Notes: a model not told the origin generated them from the letters alone. A stretch of 64,000 nucleotides of DNA from Austropuccinia psidii (GCA_023105745.1 JALGQZ010000001.1:57927437-57991436); one strand, 5' to 3'. Shown: positions 22,392 to 34,569, counted from the first letter of the stretch. Numbers and translations are program-made.

Positions 22392-25300
22392 ATCAGGAGC
22401 CAGCTACAACCCCTCAAGCAGCTCCCAAAAAGGTAATAGACGTGATTATGGCAGAAGCCAACCAGGTACAGAAGGAAAAGGGTCAGTTGATAACTTCCAA
22501 ACAACTAAAATGGGTCATTCTGAAGCTGATAATACCATTTTACCTTCAAAAAGAGCTGACACCGCCACAACAAGCCTCTGTGGACATATACAAAGCCAGC
22601 CACAGTGCATACAACAATGCACTTCAATTCAAAGAGTACCAGATCCTTGCAGACCTGTGGAAGAATTGCATGAATTCTTACCTGACAGTAAGAAAATTCT
22701 TGGGCCATCCCAACACTTGCAAATTGCTCAATGGATGGCATCCATTGATGGAGAAGAAAAACATGATGCTTTTGACACTAGAATGGAGGAAAAACAACCC
22801 TCCACCACCCAAACCAGTGCCAAAAACAGCCCCAGTGGCCAGCAGCAGCAATTCCAACGTGAAAAAGCAGCCACAAACTCCAAACAAGGGCAAAGGGAAG
22901 GCACCAGCCCCAAAACCTTACAGCCAGGGCTACAGAATCCCAAAGATTCAGCAGGATGCCATGGAAAATGTATTTCAGATGGCCAGAACCATGATGGAAT
23001 TACAGAAGAAGGAGGAAGCCAGATTAAGGTTCCAGAAATGATTTCTGACATATTTGATTCCATCCCAGAGTTGTATAATGCTATAAATGACGTGAAAAAA
23101 CATCTTTCTGATAAAAATGAAACCATTTGTAACAACATTAAAACAAACAACCTGAGTCTGTGCCAAATTAATGAAACACTTATGTGTTTTGAAAAAGTTT
23201 TGAGAACAATTAAAAATTCCAATAATGATAATTCTTCTAATAAAATAAATGAACAATCTGCCATTATTAAAGAATTAACAGATAAATATTCTAAATTCAA
23301 TATTGATGACATAATTGAAACAAGAATTAAACAAGCCATAAATATTATCAAGACAGATAACAAGAAAGTCCTTGATGACATTTCAAATTCATTTACTGAA
23401 GTAAAGACATATACCATTGCCTTGAAAAAGTGTTTTGATGCTTCACAAGAAGAAGTATCAAAATTATCAATGAAATTGAATCAAGTCACTGCTGATAATA
23501 CAAGACAGACAGAGTTATGGCAAGAACTGACACATAAGGAAGACATGTATAAAATTGAAGTAATAAATTTAATACAAAGCTTCCAACATGAATACAGAAA
23601 TTCCCAAAGGTGTAGCAACAGTAAAATGAATGACATTGAACAAATACTGAACACCTTACCAAGAATGTCTACACCTCTAAATCAAAATGAGGGCACAAGA
23701 ATTCCAAATCCACAAGTATTGGATCCTGATAATTCACAATTAAAAAATGAATTATCCACTTCTTTTCATAACTTGGAACCATCAATGGGCCAAGCACTCT
23801 TGAAAGAAGTTCCAAAACTTAAAGAATGGCCCCACTTCAGTGGTGAAGGAGAGTATGACCATATGGAATTCATTAGAGGTATTGACATGATCAAAGAGGA
23901 TTTTGAATTACCAGACAGATTGGTAACAGCCAGGTTTAACACCTTGTTTACCAGATCAGCTCACAGATGGTACATCAAAATAAGACAAGCACATGGACAC
24001 CAGAGTTGGACTTGGTGGAAAACCCAAATCATCAACAAATGGGCAAATGATGCTTGGAGGTTTAAAGTTGAAACAGCCTTTGAATCTGCCAAATTTAATG
24101 CTGATAAAGACAAAGCTTTACCATGGTTTTGCCAACAGAAGGACAGATTAACAGCATTATATCCTGACATGTCAGAATTTATGATCCATAGAAAAATTCT
24201 GAGACAATGTGGGGGTGACTTAGAGCATGCTGTCAAAAGCAGGACTACTGAACAATCTTCAGCAGAGGATATTATCAATATACTAGAAGAAGTAACCACC
24301 AGAACCAAAATTGGTTCTAGTAGGGTGAATCTTAAAACAAGGTTTAATACACCTTGGAAAGATTCTGTGGACAAAAACCCCAAAGAAAATTCTAGTAATA
24401 TTAAATATAAATCTGCAGATACAGTCAGAAAATGCCATATTTGCCAAAGCACCACCCATTTAGCCAATACATGTCCAAAAAGGGGGAAAATCAATGAAAT
24501 TGACATTGAAAAGGAACCAGATGTTGAAAAAGAAGACATAATTGAAGACAATTCAGATGATAAGTCATCCATATTTTCTGAATCTTCAAAAGATATAGAA
24601 AATATCAATGCCACTTTTGACATCATGGAATCTTATTCCCACTTACCACAATTGAGCAATGGTCAAGTTGATTTATCAAAAGTTCAAGATGCACAACTTA
24701 TGAAGACAAAACCAAACAGAGGAAAAGGTTATACAGCTGGTAACTCCTGTATAACAGAAGTGGTGATTGACAACAAGCCCACCAAACTTTTGCTTGACCC
24801 GGGAGCCTTCTGCTCTTGTGTTGGAAAATCCTTTCTTAAGACTTGTGTGCCAAATTTTGAAGACCAATTGTTACCAATTGATGGTATAAAATTCAACAGT
24901 GCAAGTAACCCAATGAAAGCATTGGGAATCTTTGAGACCAATGTCATATTCCCACACATAAATGGGAATTTAAGGATCACAGTTGAATTTGTTGTTATGG
25001 AAAATTGCTCTAGTACCCATTTTATATTGGGAAATGACTATTTGATCATGTATGGGATAGATCTACATAATAACAAAGACAGATACTTTACAATTGGGGA
25101 CAATAAGCGCCAGAAATTTGCCTTTTTACCATTTAAAAGACAAATTACAGTAAACAAAGTATCATCAGTCAACTTAGAGTTAGAAAAATTCAAGTCTGAA
25201 CAGTTAAATGAGGCTGAGATAAGCCTTCATCTGACTGATAAACAAGAAAATGAACTTTCTTCCCTTTTGTATGACCACAGAGGAGCATTTGCTACAGACA

Positions 25301-28299
25301 AAGAACCTCTGGGAGCAATTATTGGTCATGAAGTTGACATCATTCTTAACATTGAGAGACCTTATCCACCACTCTTAAGAAGACCTGCTTATCCAGCAAG
25401 TCCAAAATCAAGAGAAGCTCTAGAAATTCATATCAAAGAACTTCTAGACCTTGGTGTAATAAGAAAAGTAGGCCACAATGAGGAAGTAGAAATAACTACA
25501 CCAGTCATAGTGGCGTGGCATAATGGAAAATCCAGAATGGTTGGGGACTTTAGAGCTCTGAACACTTACACTGTTCCAGACAGATACCCAATACCAAAAA
25601 TCCAAATTGCCCTTACTCAAATATCTCAAGCAGTGTATATAACCACTATGGATGCCCTTAAAGGATTCCATCAAAATGTGGTAACACCAAGAGCAAGAAA
25701 ATACTTGAGAATTATTGTTCATTGTGGAGTGTATGAATACTTAAGGATGCCCTTTGGTATCAAAAATGCACCTTCACACTTCCAAAGAATGATGAATGAA
25801 ATCTTCCCTGAAGAACTCTCAGAGGGATGGTTAATCATTTACATTGATGACATTATTATCTGTTCAAAGACTTGGGAGGAGCACATGTACAGATTATCAA
25901 GAGTTTTGACAAAAATCCAATCAGTAAACATGAAAATCTCCTTGAAGAAATGTCATTTTGGATTTAAAGAACTTAAGGCACTAGGACATGTTGTATCTGG
26001 TTTGTCCCTTGGAATTGATAAAAACAAAGTTGCAGCAGTATTGTTAAAACCCATGCCTCAGAATAAGAAGGAAATTCAGTCATTCTTAGGTTTTGCAGGA
26101 TATTACAGGCAACACATTAAAGACTTTGCATCCATAGCAAGACCACTTTATAAGTTGTGTGACAAAGACACAGTATTTGAGATGACTGTTGACAGAGTCA
26201 AAGCTTTTGAGTCTCTAAGAGAAGCATTGACCACTGCTCCACTCTTACTGATGCCAGACTTTAAATTGCCTTTCAAACTGTATATTGATGCATCAGGGGA
26301 TGGACTAGGTGCTGCACTTCACCAAGTTCAGATCATAAATGACAAACCTGTAGAAGGACCAATATGTTTCATATCCAGGCAAATCAAACCAACTGAAGCC
26401 AGATATGGAGCAAGTCAAATGGAATGTCTATGCCTTGTCTGGGCCTTGGAGAAATTGAACTATTTCTTAGAGGGATGTGTTTTTGAAGTAATAACAGATT
26501 GTACAGCTGTGAAATCACTTTTGAACATGAAAACACCTAACAGACACATGCTCAGATGGCAAATAGCCATACAAGAATACAGAGGCAATATGACTATTGT
26601 TCATAAGGATGGGAATATTCATAAGAATGCAGATGGACTAAGCAGATGGCCATTACCAAATAACATTGATAATCCTGCTTGTGTTCCAGAAGAAGCTTCA
26701 CCACAAATTCCAATAGAAGGAATAAGTGTTACAGATTTAAACACCACCTTCTTTGAAGAAGTCAGAAATAGTTACACTCAAGATAAGAATTGTAGCATCT
26801 TATGCCAATTACTTAACAAATACTGTAAAGACAACTCTCTAATACATGCCTTGGATGAAGTATGGAGAAAATCTTATAATGAAGGAAGATTTCACCTACT
26901 GGATGGTATAATTTACCACAGAACCAAGCACACATGTGTCATGACAGTTGTAGACAGGTCATTAATCAATCTTGTACTGAAAGAATGCCATGATAGTCCC
27001 TTTTCAGGACATCTTTCTGAGGACAGAACAAGAGAGAAAGTAAAGACCTGCATATGGTGGCCAATGTGGCAAAAAGATGTTGCAGAATATTGCAAAACCT
27101 GTGACAGATGCCAAAAGGCAAATAAATCCACTGGCAAAAGACTTGGAAATATGATGAAAATCCAAGAACCAAACAGACCTTGGGAAATTGTCCATATGGA
27201 TTGGGTAACTGGCCTACCACCAGGAGGTGACAGGAGCTATAATGCTTGCCTAGTAATTGTGGACAGATTCAGTAAAACTCCAATCTTTTTACCATGTCAC
27301 AAAGATGATACAGCCATGGATACAGCTCTTCTGATATGGAATAGAGTAGTGTCATGGACTGGGATATTTACAAATATCATCAGTGATAGAGATCCCAAAT
27401 TCACTTCAGCACTATGGACAAATCTTCACCAATTATTTGGCACTAAACTGTCTTTCTCTACAGCCTACCACCCACAAACTGATGGCCTGGCTGAAAGAAT
27501 GATCCAAACCTTAGAGGACATGGTGAGAAGATTTTGTGCATATGGCCTTGAATTTAAAGATTGTGATGGATTTACCCATGATTGGTGTACTCTGTTACCA
27601 GCACTGGAATTAGCATATAAAACATCAATCCATGCTAGTACCAATCAGACTCCTGCTGTTCTAGAAAAAGGATGGAACCCCAAGTTACCCCAAGACTCCT
27701 TGAGGAAAGACCTAATTGAAATACATCCCACAGCTGCTAGCTTCAAAGGAATGCTAGACAAAGCTAGAAAGCATGCAGTAAGGTGCATGGAAGACTCTTT
27801 TGCATATGCTAAAGACAAATGGGATAAATCTCATGCAACTCCAGATTTCAAAGTGGGGGACCTAGTTCTTGTATCCACCACTAACTTCAATAACATCAAA
27901 GGATGTAAAAAGTTGAAAGACTCCTTTGCAGGACCTTTTGTTATTAAGGCCCTACATGGAGAAAATGCTGTTGAAGTAGAGTTATCTGAAGAACTTAGCA
28001 ATAAGCACCCTACATTTCCAGTGAGCTTGATAAAACCATATAAATCTAGTGATGCTGAGAAATTTCCCTTGAGGAATAAGGTTCCCCAAGTTATACCTCC
28101 TATTGAGACATCTGGTACTAAGAAAATAACCAAAGTTCTTAAAGAAAGGAAATTAAGAACCAAGAAAGTAAGGGAATACCTTGTTAGGTACAGTGACCCA
28201 ACTTGTGAAGATGAATGGTTAGAAGAAAAAGATATACCAGAAGCTACCAAACTCCTAAGGAGATTCAGACACACTAGAAACACCAATATTACAAAGTAA
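22378..28299 (+). CDS. Ty3/gypsy Gag-Pol polyprotein with chromodomain
   Basis: This is 1973 aa from the first ATG. The first 220 residues are probably a shadow of ORF1; a likely functional start is the ATG at 23038 (residue 221), giving 1753 aa. Order: coiled-coil-rich region (about 221-470); gag-type capsid region (about 490-640, with a [16 protein letters not shown] block); CCHC zinc knuckle (686-699); aspartic protease with DPGA at 807-810 instead of D(T/S)GA; reverse transcriptase with YIDDI at 1155-1159; RNase H beginning LYIDASGDG (Asp 1304); integrase with HHCC zinc finger (His 1538, Cys 1572/1575) and catalytic Asp 1608, Asp 1670, Glu 1706 (DD35E). The C-terminal tail (about 1925-1968, with [17 protein letters not shown]) resembles a chromodomain, which in this group targets integration to marked chromatin. 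No stop or frameshift is present. Confidence 0.95.
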   Translation: MPSTRSGASYNPSSSSQKGNRRDYGRSQPGTEGKGSVDNFQTTKMGHSEADNTILPSKRADTATTSLCGHIQSQPQCIQQCTSIQRVPDPCRPVEELHEFLPDSKKILGPSQHLQIAQWMASIDGEEKHDAFDTRMEEKQPSTTQTSAKNSPSGQQQQFQREKAATNSKQGQREGTSPKTLQPGLQNPKDSAGCHGKCISDGQNHDGITEEGGSQIKVPEMISDIFDSIPELYNAINDVKKHLSDKNETICNNIKTNNLSLCQINETLMCFEKVLRTIKNSNNDNSSNKINEQSAIIKELTDKYSKFNIDDIIETRIKQAINIIKTDNKKVLDDISNSFTEVKTYTIALKKCFDASQEEVSKLSMKLNQVTADNTRQTELWQELTHKEDMYKIEVINLIQSFQHEYRNSQRCSNSKMNDIEQILNTLPRMSTPLNQNEGTRIPNPQVLDPDNSQLKNELSTSFHNLEPSMGQALLKEVPKLKEWPHFSGEGEYDHMEFIRGIDMIKEDFELPDRLVTARFNTLFTRSAHRWYIKIRQAHGHQSWTWWKTQIINKWANDAWRFKVETAFESAKFNADKDKALPWFCQQKDRLTALYPDMSEFMIHRKILRQCGGDLEHAVKSRTTEQSSAEDIINILEEVTTRTKIGSSRVNLKTRFNTPWKDSVDKNPKENSSNIKYKSADTVRKCHICQSTTHLANTCPKRGKINEIDIEKEPDVEKEDIIEDNSDDKSSIFSESSKDIENINATFDIMESYSHLPQLSNGQVDLSKVQDAQLMKTKPNRGKGYTAGNSCITEVVIDNKPTKLLLDPGAFCSCVGKSFLKTCVPNFEDQLLPIDGIKFNSASNPMKALGIFETNVIFPHINGNLRITVEFVVMENCSSTHFILGNDYLIMYGIDLHNNKDRYFTIGDNKRQKFAFLPFKRQITVNKVSSVNLELEKFKSEQLNEAEISLHLTDKQENELSSLLYDHRGAFATDKEPLGAIIGHEVDIILNIERPYPPLLRRPAYPASPKSREALEIHIKELLDLGVIRKVGHNEEVEITTPVIVAWHNGKSRMVGDFRALNTYTVPDRYPIPKIQIALTQISQAVYITTMDALKGFHQNVVTPRARKYLRIIVHCGVYEYLRMPFGIKNAPSHFQRMMNEIFPEELSEGWLIIYIDDIIICSKTWEEHMYRLSRVLTKIQSVNMKISLKKCHFGFKELKALGHVVSGLSLGIDKNKVAAVLLKPMPQNKKEIQSFLGFAGYYRQHIKDFASIARPLYKLCDKDTVFEMTVDRVKAFESLREALTTAPLLLMPDFKLPFKLYIDASGDGLGAALHQVQIINDKPVEGPICFISRQIKPTEARYGASQMECLCLVWALEKLNYFLEGCVFEVITDCTAVKSLLNMKTPNRHMLRWQIAIQEYRGNMTIVHKDGNIHKNADGLSRWPLPNNIDNPACVPEEASPQIPIEGISVTDLNTTFFEEVRNSYTQDKNCSILCQLLNKYCKDNSLIHALDEVWRKSYNEGRFHLLDGIIYHRTKHTCVMTVVDRSLINLVLKECHDSPFSGHLSEDRTREKVKTCIWWPMWQKDVAEYCKTCDRCQKANKSTGKRLGNMMKIQEPNRPWEIVHMDWVTGLPPGGDRSYNACLVIVDRFSKTPIFLPCHKDDTAMDTALLIWNRVVSWTGIFTNIISDRDPKFTSALWTNLHQLFGTKLSFSTAYHPQTDGLAERMIQTLEDMVRRFCAYGLEFKDCDGFTHDWCTLLPALELAYKTSIHASTNQTPAVLEKGWNPKLPQDSLRKDLIEIHPTAASFKGMLDKARKHAVRCMEDSFAYAKDKWDKSHATPDFKVGDLVLVSTTNFNNIKGCKKLKDSFAGPFVIKALHGENAVEVELSEELSNKHPTFPVSLIKPYKSSDAEKFPLRNKVPQVIPPIETSGTKKITKVLKERKLRTKKVREYLVRYSDPTCEDEWLEEKDIPEATKLLRRFRHTRNTNITK
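22448..23041 (+). CDS. Gypsy element ORF1, unknown small protein overlapping the gag-pol frame
   Basis: From the first in-frame ATG this encodes 197 aa; the open frame extends further upstream to the candidate splice acceptor at 22391. The N-terminal half is hydrophobic/aromatic and helical in pattern ([17 protein letters not shown] at about 21-37, then a [18 protein letters not shown] segment at 71-88). It is followed by a Pro/Lys-rich linker at about 117-160 and a charged helical tail ending in [15 protein letters not shown]. Its composition looks like a real protein, whereas the overlapping gag-pol frame looks like a shadow over the same 600 bp. The TGA stop (23039-23041) overlaps an ATG of the gag-pol frame. 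It may be a structural or accessory (gag-like) product. I recognise no named domain. Confidence 0.6.
   Translation: MAEANQVQKEKGQLITSKQLKWVILKLIIPFYLQKELTPPQQASVDIYKASHSAYNNALQFKEYQILADLWKNCMNSYLTVRKFLGHPNTCKLLNGWHPLMEKKNMMLLTLEWRKNNPPPPKPVPKTAPVASSSNSNVKKQPQTPNKGKGKAPAPKPYSQGYRIPKIQQDAMENVFQMARTMMELQKKEEARLRFQK
23038..23041 (+). promoter_or_regulatory. ATGA stop-start overlap between ORF1 and gag-pol
   Basis: The ORF1 stop TGA (23039-23041) shares two bases with ATG (23038-23040), which is in the gag-pol frame. Such overlaps support coupled termination-reinitiation in some fungal viruses and LINE elements. A regulatory role here is inference. Confidence 0.5.
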
Positions 28300-28312
28300 T
28301 ATTCTTTTTTTT

Positions 28313-28324
28313 AGGGGGAGGGAA
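28313..28324 (+). other. Polypurine tract
   Basis: AGGGGGAGGGAA lies immediately upstream of the 3' LTR and just after the gag-pol stop. This is the expected primer for plus-strand DNA synthesis. Confidence 0.85.
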
Positions 28325-30162
28325 TGTGAGCCTTAGAGGTAATTTCATATACCCAAAAGACCACAAATATAAAAAATAACATATTAATATAAATAAAATA
28401 AATTTATTTATATTATTAAAATAAAAATCAAAATATAAATATAAAATTATATTAAAAATAAAAAAATTAATTATAATTTAAAAATAAAAATACATTAAAT
28501 TTTGTAAATATAAAATTACATTTATACTTGAAAAAATTAAGTAAAAATGAAATTTTAACAAAATTGTGAAAAAATAAATAAATTTGGAAAAAAGTTAAAT
28601 AAAATTTATTATAACTTTTTATCCAATAAATAAACATATAAAATTTATTTCACCATTGGATTCCTCATAAAAAATCAGGTGGGGTCACCTCTGAGTGAAA
28701 TTCTTGTAACTCAACTCTAAATAAGCTTAAATTAAGTTTTTAGTATTTTCAATACAAAAGTTGAAAATCCTCAAAACTTTAATTTAATTCACACCACATG
28801 TGGTGTTAACCATCAATTTTTGTGTTAAAATTGAGGTGTTGTGTTTAGTTTAGAAGTTATGAGGAATTGAAGTATTTTCAATTGAATTCAATTGAAATGT
28901 CAAAATGTGCGCGTGTATTACATAAGTGAACTTTGATTTACATATGAGGTGTCAATTATTACTGTATTGTACTGTACAATTGAATTGAATTACATATGTA
29001 AATTATAAGTATAATACATGATGAGGAATTAAAGGAAAAATAAATTGGAAAGATTAAATTTGGGGGGGAAAAGGAACTCCAGCTCTAAGGGGGAGCTAGA
29101 CCCCCAAAATCCTTGCTGACAGGCGTGGGATGTCAAAATTCACGCAAAAGTTCATCACTTTTGGCCTGGAATTGAGTTACAGGGTCTGTGGACTCAATTG
29201 ATGATGAGGTTTTGATACCAACTGGGGTAGTTTTAGCTGTTGCCAAGAGGGTAAAACTACCCTTAAGATAAAACAATCATAATAAAAACAGTTTTAACTG
29301 GTTTCTACGCCTCTGACACACATTCTGACGTGTTTTGAAGGCTCTAGGCCTGGTATTGCTATAGTAATGGCTGATTTAAGGGTCTAAAATGGCTAAGAAT
29401 GGCTAAAAATGGCTTAAACCAGCCCTTTTTGGCCTAAACCAGGGTTCAATGATGCCATAATTGGCTTTTCTGTTGTCAGACTGTTTTTCACGACTGACAA
29501 GAGTAAATTTTACTTTTGGAGTAAGAGAATTGATGGCTATAAAAGAATGTCTTCTTTGCCCCACTTTTCTCTTCATGTTAGAATCTTTTCCTTTTATTAA
29601 TTAGTTTAAAACTGTTAAACCAATCAATCAAAGATTCCAACCACCACTTTTAAATCATTTTAATCCTTTTAACCACGTGAAAAAATCATTATAATCATTG
29701 TTTGTAACTCTTATAATCATTTTTACCCCTGAACCACCCCAAAAGTGAATTAAAGCATCTTTCATCACTGTAAACTTTGTCACTTTGTTTCCAAATTCAC
29801 TCTGGTCACTTTTGGGCGTGTTTTCTCTTTAATATTCTTTTTAAAGACTTTGTTCTTTAATTAATTGCTTGCAGTTCTTTGCTCAATTAATTCCAATTGA
29901 AATTGCTCTTGAAGAAATTTCTTTTGTAGCCTTAAAATATCTCTTGTAGAGTATTTTTTGGATAAATTTTTATTGTTGGTAAAACAATAAATTTTTATAA
30001 TATTATTGTTTTATACTAATAAAGTTATAAACAATAAAATTGGCGTGTTTTCTCTTAAAAATAATATTTCATACTATTTTTAATTTATTTTTACCTTATA
30101 CAACTTTTGAGGACAGGAAAAGTACTTGATTTTTAATCAAAGTTTCATATCCACACCTTACA
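28325..30162 (+). repeat. 3' LTR of the complete gypsy element
   Basis: It is 1838 bp and nearly identical to the 5' LTR. Differences I could see by eye include single bases corresponding to 5'-LTR positions near 20514, 21674, 21732 (plus one T indel), 21828 and 21845. TATA box at 29538-29545. It is followed by the ATATG target duplication. Confidence 0.95.
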
Positions 30163-30167
30163 ATATG
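30163..30167. repeat. Target-site duplication ATATG, right copy
   Basis: It matches 20062-20066 exactly. Confidence 0.92.
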
Positions 30168-32365
30168 GGAATAAGCAGTTAAATTAATTTTTTCGAACAA
30201 TAAATGCATTCATTACTGATTTAGACAGCTCATTGGTTTCAAAATAGTAAGCACAAACTATGAGGGTAGACTGAATTAGCCATGGATTTGGAGAGGTTAT
30301 GGTCTTTGATGGGTAAAGTTGAGCAAAGCTTAAGCTGTATTATCACATTAATACATTGAAAATTAATTGAAATATTTATCTAATAATCTATAGTGAAATT
30401 TTTCAATAAAAAATTATCATAATTTAAAAAATCATAATCTTCATATGTGTATCATTTACAATATATTGAAACAATTTTCTGTCTCTAAAATCTTATTTAT
30501 GAGTCAAAAATTTGAATTATTATATAAGAAAAGCTTCTATGATATTTTCATTATTATTTCATCTTCATTGAATTTATTCAAGAAATAAAACCATTCAAAA
30601 TTATGAGTATTTTTGTTAATAGTAGGTAATTTTCTTGAATGATATGATTTGTCTTATTTTTAGAATATATAAATAAGACAGTTTTACTATAATATTTGAT
30701 TTGCACAAAATTATTGGTAATAATAATTTTTTCTTGATATTTTGGTATCACATATTTATTATTACCTACTAGTTTTTTTGGTCATAGAAGCTATTATATA
30801 GAAATATTAAATATTCATAAATTTAGATTTTCTTTCATTATGATATATTTATTCTTCTCTTTATATAATAATCATTATCTTCAATGTTTAAAATAATAAT
30901 AAGCTAATTAATGCTAGTATTATTGTAAATATAAAAATATGTAGTTAAACTAAATTGGAAGAAGTAAATTTCTATATAGACTTTTATAAAAACATCTTTC
31001 AAGACTTTTATACAAAAATAAATGATCTTTGTAAGATCTGGGTGAGAGAAAAATGGTATTTTCATAATTTGACCTGGAATTATAGGTGCTGAAACACATG
31101 ATTTGGTATGAAAAAAATGTTTTTTGGTTGCTCATACTACCACACCTCTCAATATATTCAGCTTGAATAAACACAAAGTTAAAATGTGGGATTTTTTGAA
31201 AAAAACAGGAGTCTGGATATTGGATTTCTTGGCTCTGATGACCCCTATTGTGATAATTCTTTTTAAATGATTAGCCTATTTCTTTAGTTTTTTGAATTGA
31301 AATTCTTCAAAACATAAGTATCTCAAAATCTCTATTGTTTTTTATTTTTCATGGAAATCTTTAAACCATAAGTTTAGAACATTTTAAGATAGATATTCTT
31401 GTGTTTTTTTGATAAGGAACTTTTTTTCTCAATTCAATGTGCAAGCTATATCATAATAAATTTATTAATATAAAACTGTAGTAAAATTATTTTGTGGTAT
31501 TTCCATTTTTTTCCAACAATTTAAATTAATAAAATTTTGAAATTTTCAAAGAATAATTGGGATAAATTGTATTTAAATTTTAAAATTTTATTGAGTATTA
31601 CAATAGGATAAAGCTTTTAAGGAAATTTTGATTATTGAAAATCTGGATTAATTCAATATAGTTGATTTTAACTTCATAATAGGTGCTGATTTAGTGATAG
31701 GGGCTGTTACATACAAGAAATTTGATGTTGATAAGTCAGCTTATAATTATTCAACGTTTTTTCAAGCCGATAATGTATCCATTCAATTATAAAGGAGGAA
31801 ATTCAAACATCTTGAGCCATGTTTTTAATAGTTGTTTTCATCTTTTATAGCTAGTTCATTTCAAAATATATCAGCTTGGATTTCTGTAATATGATAATAG
31901 ATGAAAATAATTTTTTGAATGGTATATCACATTTTACAAGGTAAAACCTGAATTTTTACCTTGATTAAAAAAAATGATGAAATTACAGGATATAATGATA
32001 GGTATAGTGTCCTTTTCATATTGTACCAAAGCCTTTCCTGTCAGGATAAATTTATATAATAGTAATAATCATACTAAAGCTATCAGTTTGATTCTGTAAA
32101 AATGCTTAAGATAATCATTAGAATTTTTCTACAAATTTTAGATAGGAAGGTTGAATAAAGATAGAATTAAGGAGTAAAATGTTTATTAATTGGCTTATTA
32201 TAATATGTAATACAGTAATTCAGCTTATAGCTATAGCCACAGTTCTAAGCTTACTTCTTCTTGAAAAAGATCTACCACATGTAAATGAATCAAAAATAGT
32301 ATTTGGAGAATGTTTTGTGGGTAAAAAGCCTCCTTTAAGCCCTTATGGGTACTAGAAGAGCTCCT
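30168..32365. other. AT-rich spacer, no gene recognised
   Basis: There are stops in all frames. The only longer open frame (30950-31174, minus) has no recognisable motif. No repeat structure is seen. Confidence 0.55.
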
Positions 32366-33194
32366 CTGTTTACTGCCTAGATAAATTCATAAACATGACC
32401 TATGTGATATCAAGTAAAAATACTTATAAACCAGTAATAATTTATTCAACATAAACCAGTTATAGTTTATATAATATGAAAAAAATCATGGTTTATTCAA
32501 TAAAAATAATTGATGGTTGATTTAATATAAGCCAGTAATGGCTCCTCATGATGAGGAATGGATTATCCATGATGTGGGATCAAGTACCAATAATGAAAAG
32601 TTGATTACCCATGATTAGTAATAGAGTACCCATCATTAGGAATTGGTTAAAGATGATTCTGAATTGATTACCCATAATGAGGAATTACTTACCCATTGTG
32701 AGGAATTGATTCCATATAATGTTCAATCAAATCACCCCAGTTTTCAAAGGCTGTTTTATCTATGATGAAAAATGTTATTATGAATTGATATCAAATAGTT
32801 CATGGTGATGTAATAATACAGGAACTTAAGGTTTATATTAGGTAAGCCATAAATTGTTCATATTAAGTAAACGATGAATGGTTTATATTAAAAAAACCAT
32901 TACTGCTTTATATTCAATGAACCATTACTAAATAAACCATTAATGGTTTATTATAAATAAGAAATGACTGGATTCTATTGAATGAACCGTGACTGGTTTA
33001 TATTAAATGAACCATTACTGGCTTATATCAAATGAACAATCAATGTATTTTATTAAATAAAACATCGAATACAACCATGATTTTTCATATCACATAAACC
33101 ATTGAATCAGTAAAACATGGTTTAACTAAAATAAACCAAAGTAGTTTGACTTGATATCACATAGCTCATGTTTATGAATTTATGCAGGAAACTG
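32366..33194. repeat. Long inverted repeat (about 170-bp arms) with short repeat units inside
   Basis: Plus-strand 32381-32412 (ATAAATTCATAAACATGA, then CTATGTGATATCAAG) reappears as the reverse complement at 33151-33184. Similarity continues inward for about 170 bp on each side, through ATCATGGTT and ATATAAGCCAGTAATGG. The right arm extends into several copies of a roughly 30-bp unit (ATTAAATGAACCATTACTGG and similar). The central part (32535-32715) has a different repeat built on GATGAGGAATTGATTACCC. No open frame is present. The whole could fold into a large hairpin or be a fold-back element. Confidence 0.7.
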
Positions 33195-34180
33195 TTATTT
33201 AAACTTTCACAGGGTGAGCTTTTTCACTAATGAGAATAAAATCATGGCTCTGAAACCTTTAAAGCCCCTTTTTGTCCTTTTATGTGTTGATGGGGCAATA
33301 AGCACATCATTTGTGACTGATACGGGGCTGAAAACTCTGTCAGAGACCACATAAACAGCCTTGGGTCATTTATGAGGTGTTAGAATAAATATATGGCAGG
33401 TATGTGAGGTTATCAACTGTTGTGTTGGATATTTTTGATCCATATGGAGCTCCAATCCAGTAATAAGGTGAGTATAAATTGGTACAAATTATCTAAATTA
33501 CATTATGGCATGGAAATAGTTTAACCAGGATATCTCAGTCATATTATCAGATAAAATTTACAAAATGAGATTGAATTATGGAATTTCATGTAATATCAAA
33601 TTCTGGATTTTATATTCCTCCCCTTCTTTCATTCTATGAAGGCTAAAGGGGCTGGAAGCTTCCAATCATTTAAGAAACTGTGTATTGAAGGAAATATAAC
33701 TTCTAGATCAGGTATTTTGGTCAGTTTTGAAGATATGAAAATTTTAATCAGACATAATTCATAGTCTTAATAGGCTCTTCAATTTTGTATTTCTCATTCT
33801 ATTCCTTGTATTAAGTATTACAGAATTAAGGAGGTTTGTAACTTGGTTAAGCCTGTATTTTAAGGTTTCAACCTTCCAACAAAAATATCTCACATGTTTT
33901 TAGAGATACTGGGCTTTTGAGTGGCTATAAATGAAAAATTATTTCATTTATTCGAAACTGATTCATTTTCTAGTTGATCTGTATAAGAGCTCCTTCAATT
34001 TCTGAAGGGGTTTCTTCAATGCAAAGGTAAAAAATTAACATCTAAGGATGTAGAAGTGCTGCGAGGAAATGTTTTTCTTCTCTTTAAGCATCTACATGAG
34101 AGCTTAAAAAATCATACTCCTTTTATTGGCTTTTTATTGCAAATAAGATATTTGGATGAGAGTTCAAAATTGTTCTTTTT

Positions 34181-34569
34181 CTCAGTGAATAAGAATTCAA
34201 AACTAAAAATTGCTATAGCTTTCCAAATTCTTGTAAAATCTGGATCATGATTGTAAATTTTTAAAGGGGACTCCACTTTTTGAAGCTGTAAGATTGGAAT
34301 ACGAAACCAATGTCTAAATCAGTGTTTAATTTAATTATTGTACCATGTATGTCTTTATATTTGAATGAAAACTTTTCTCAGTGAATAAGAATTCAAAACT
34401 AAAAAAGTTTTATAGCTTGCCCAATTCTTGTCCAATCTGGATCATGATTGTAAATTTTTAAAGGGAAATCCACTTTTTGAAGCTGTAAGATTGGAATACA
34501 AAACAAATAACTAAATTAGTGTTTGATTTAATTATTGTACCATGTATGTCTTTATATTTGAATGAAAAC
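34181..34569. repeat. Tandem duplication, period 196 bp
   Basis: The segment starting CTCAGTGAATAAGAATTC at 34181 recurs at 34377 and stays similar through ...TTATATTTGAATGAAAAC at about 34371 and 34569. There are two copies with scattered substitutions and one small insertion. The first copy overlaps the end of a 64-codon open frame (34056-34250) that shows no domain. Confidence 0.85.

Larger units (their letters stand above)
20067..30162 (+). mobile_element. Complete Ty3/gypsy LTR retrotransposon (chromodomain type), family B
   Basis: A 10,096-bp element with TG...CA LTRs (20067-21903 and 28325-30162), a perfect ATATG target duplication, a polypurine tract at 28313-28324 and a candidate primer-binding site just after the 5' LTR. 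It encodes a small ORF1 and an uninterrupted gag-pol frame. Domain order is gag, protease, RT, RNase H, integrase, then a chromodomain-like C-terminus, which places it in the chromovirus branch of Ty3/gypsy. By eye I found only about five substitutions and one indel between the LTRs, so insertion is recent and the copy may be active. A solo LTR of the same family lies at 13614-15453. Confidence 0.95.

Noticed and set aside
22728..23417. Long minus-strand open frames inside the gypsy element (22728-23417, 23961-24626, 27831-28286)
   Set aside because: They are antisense shadows of ORF1 and gag-pol, with no domain and no independent start context.
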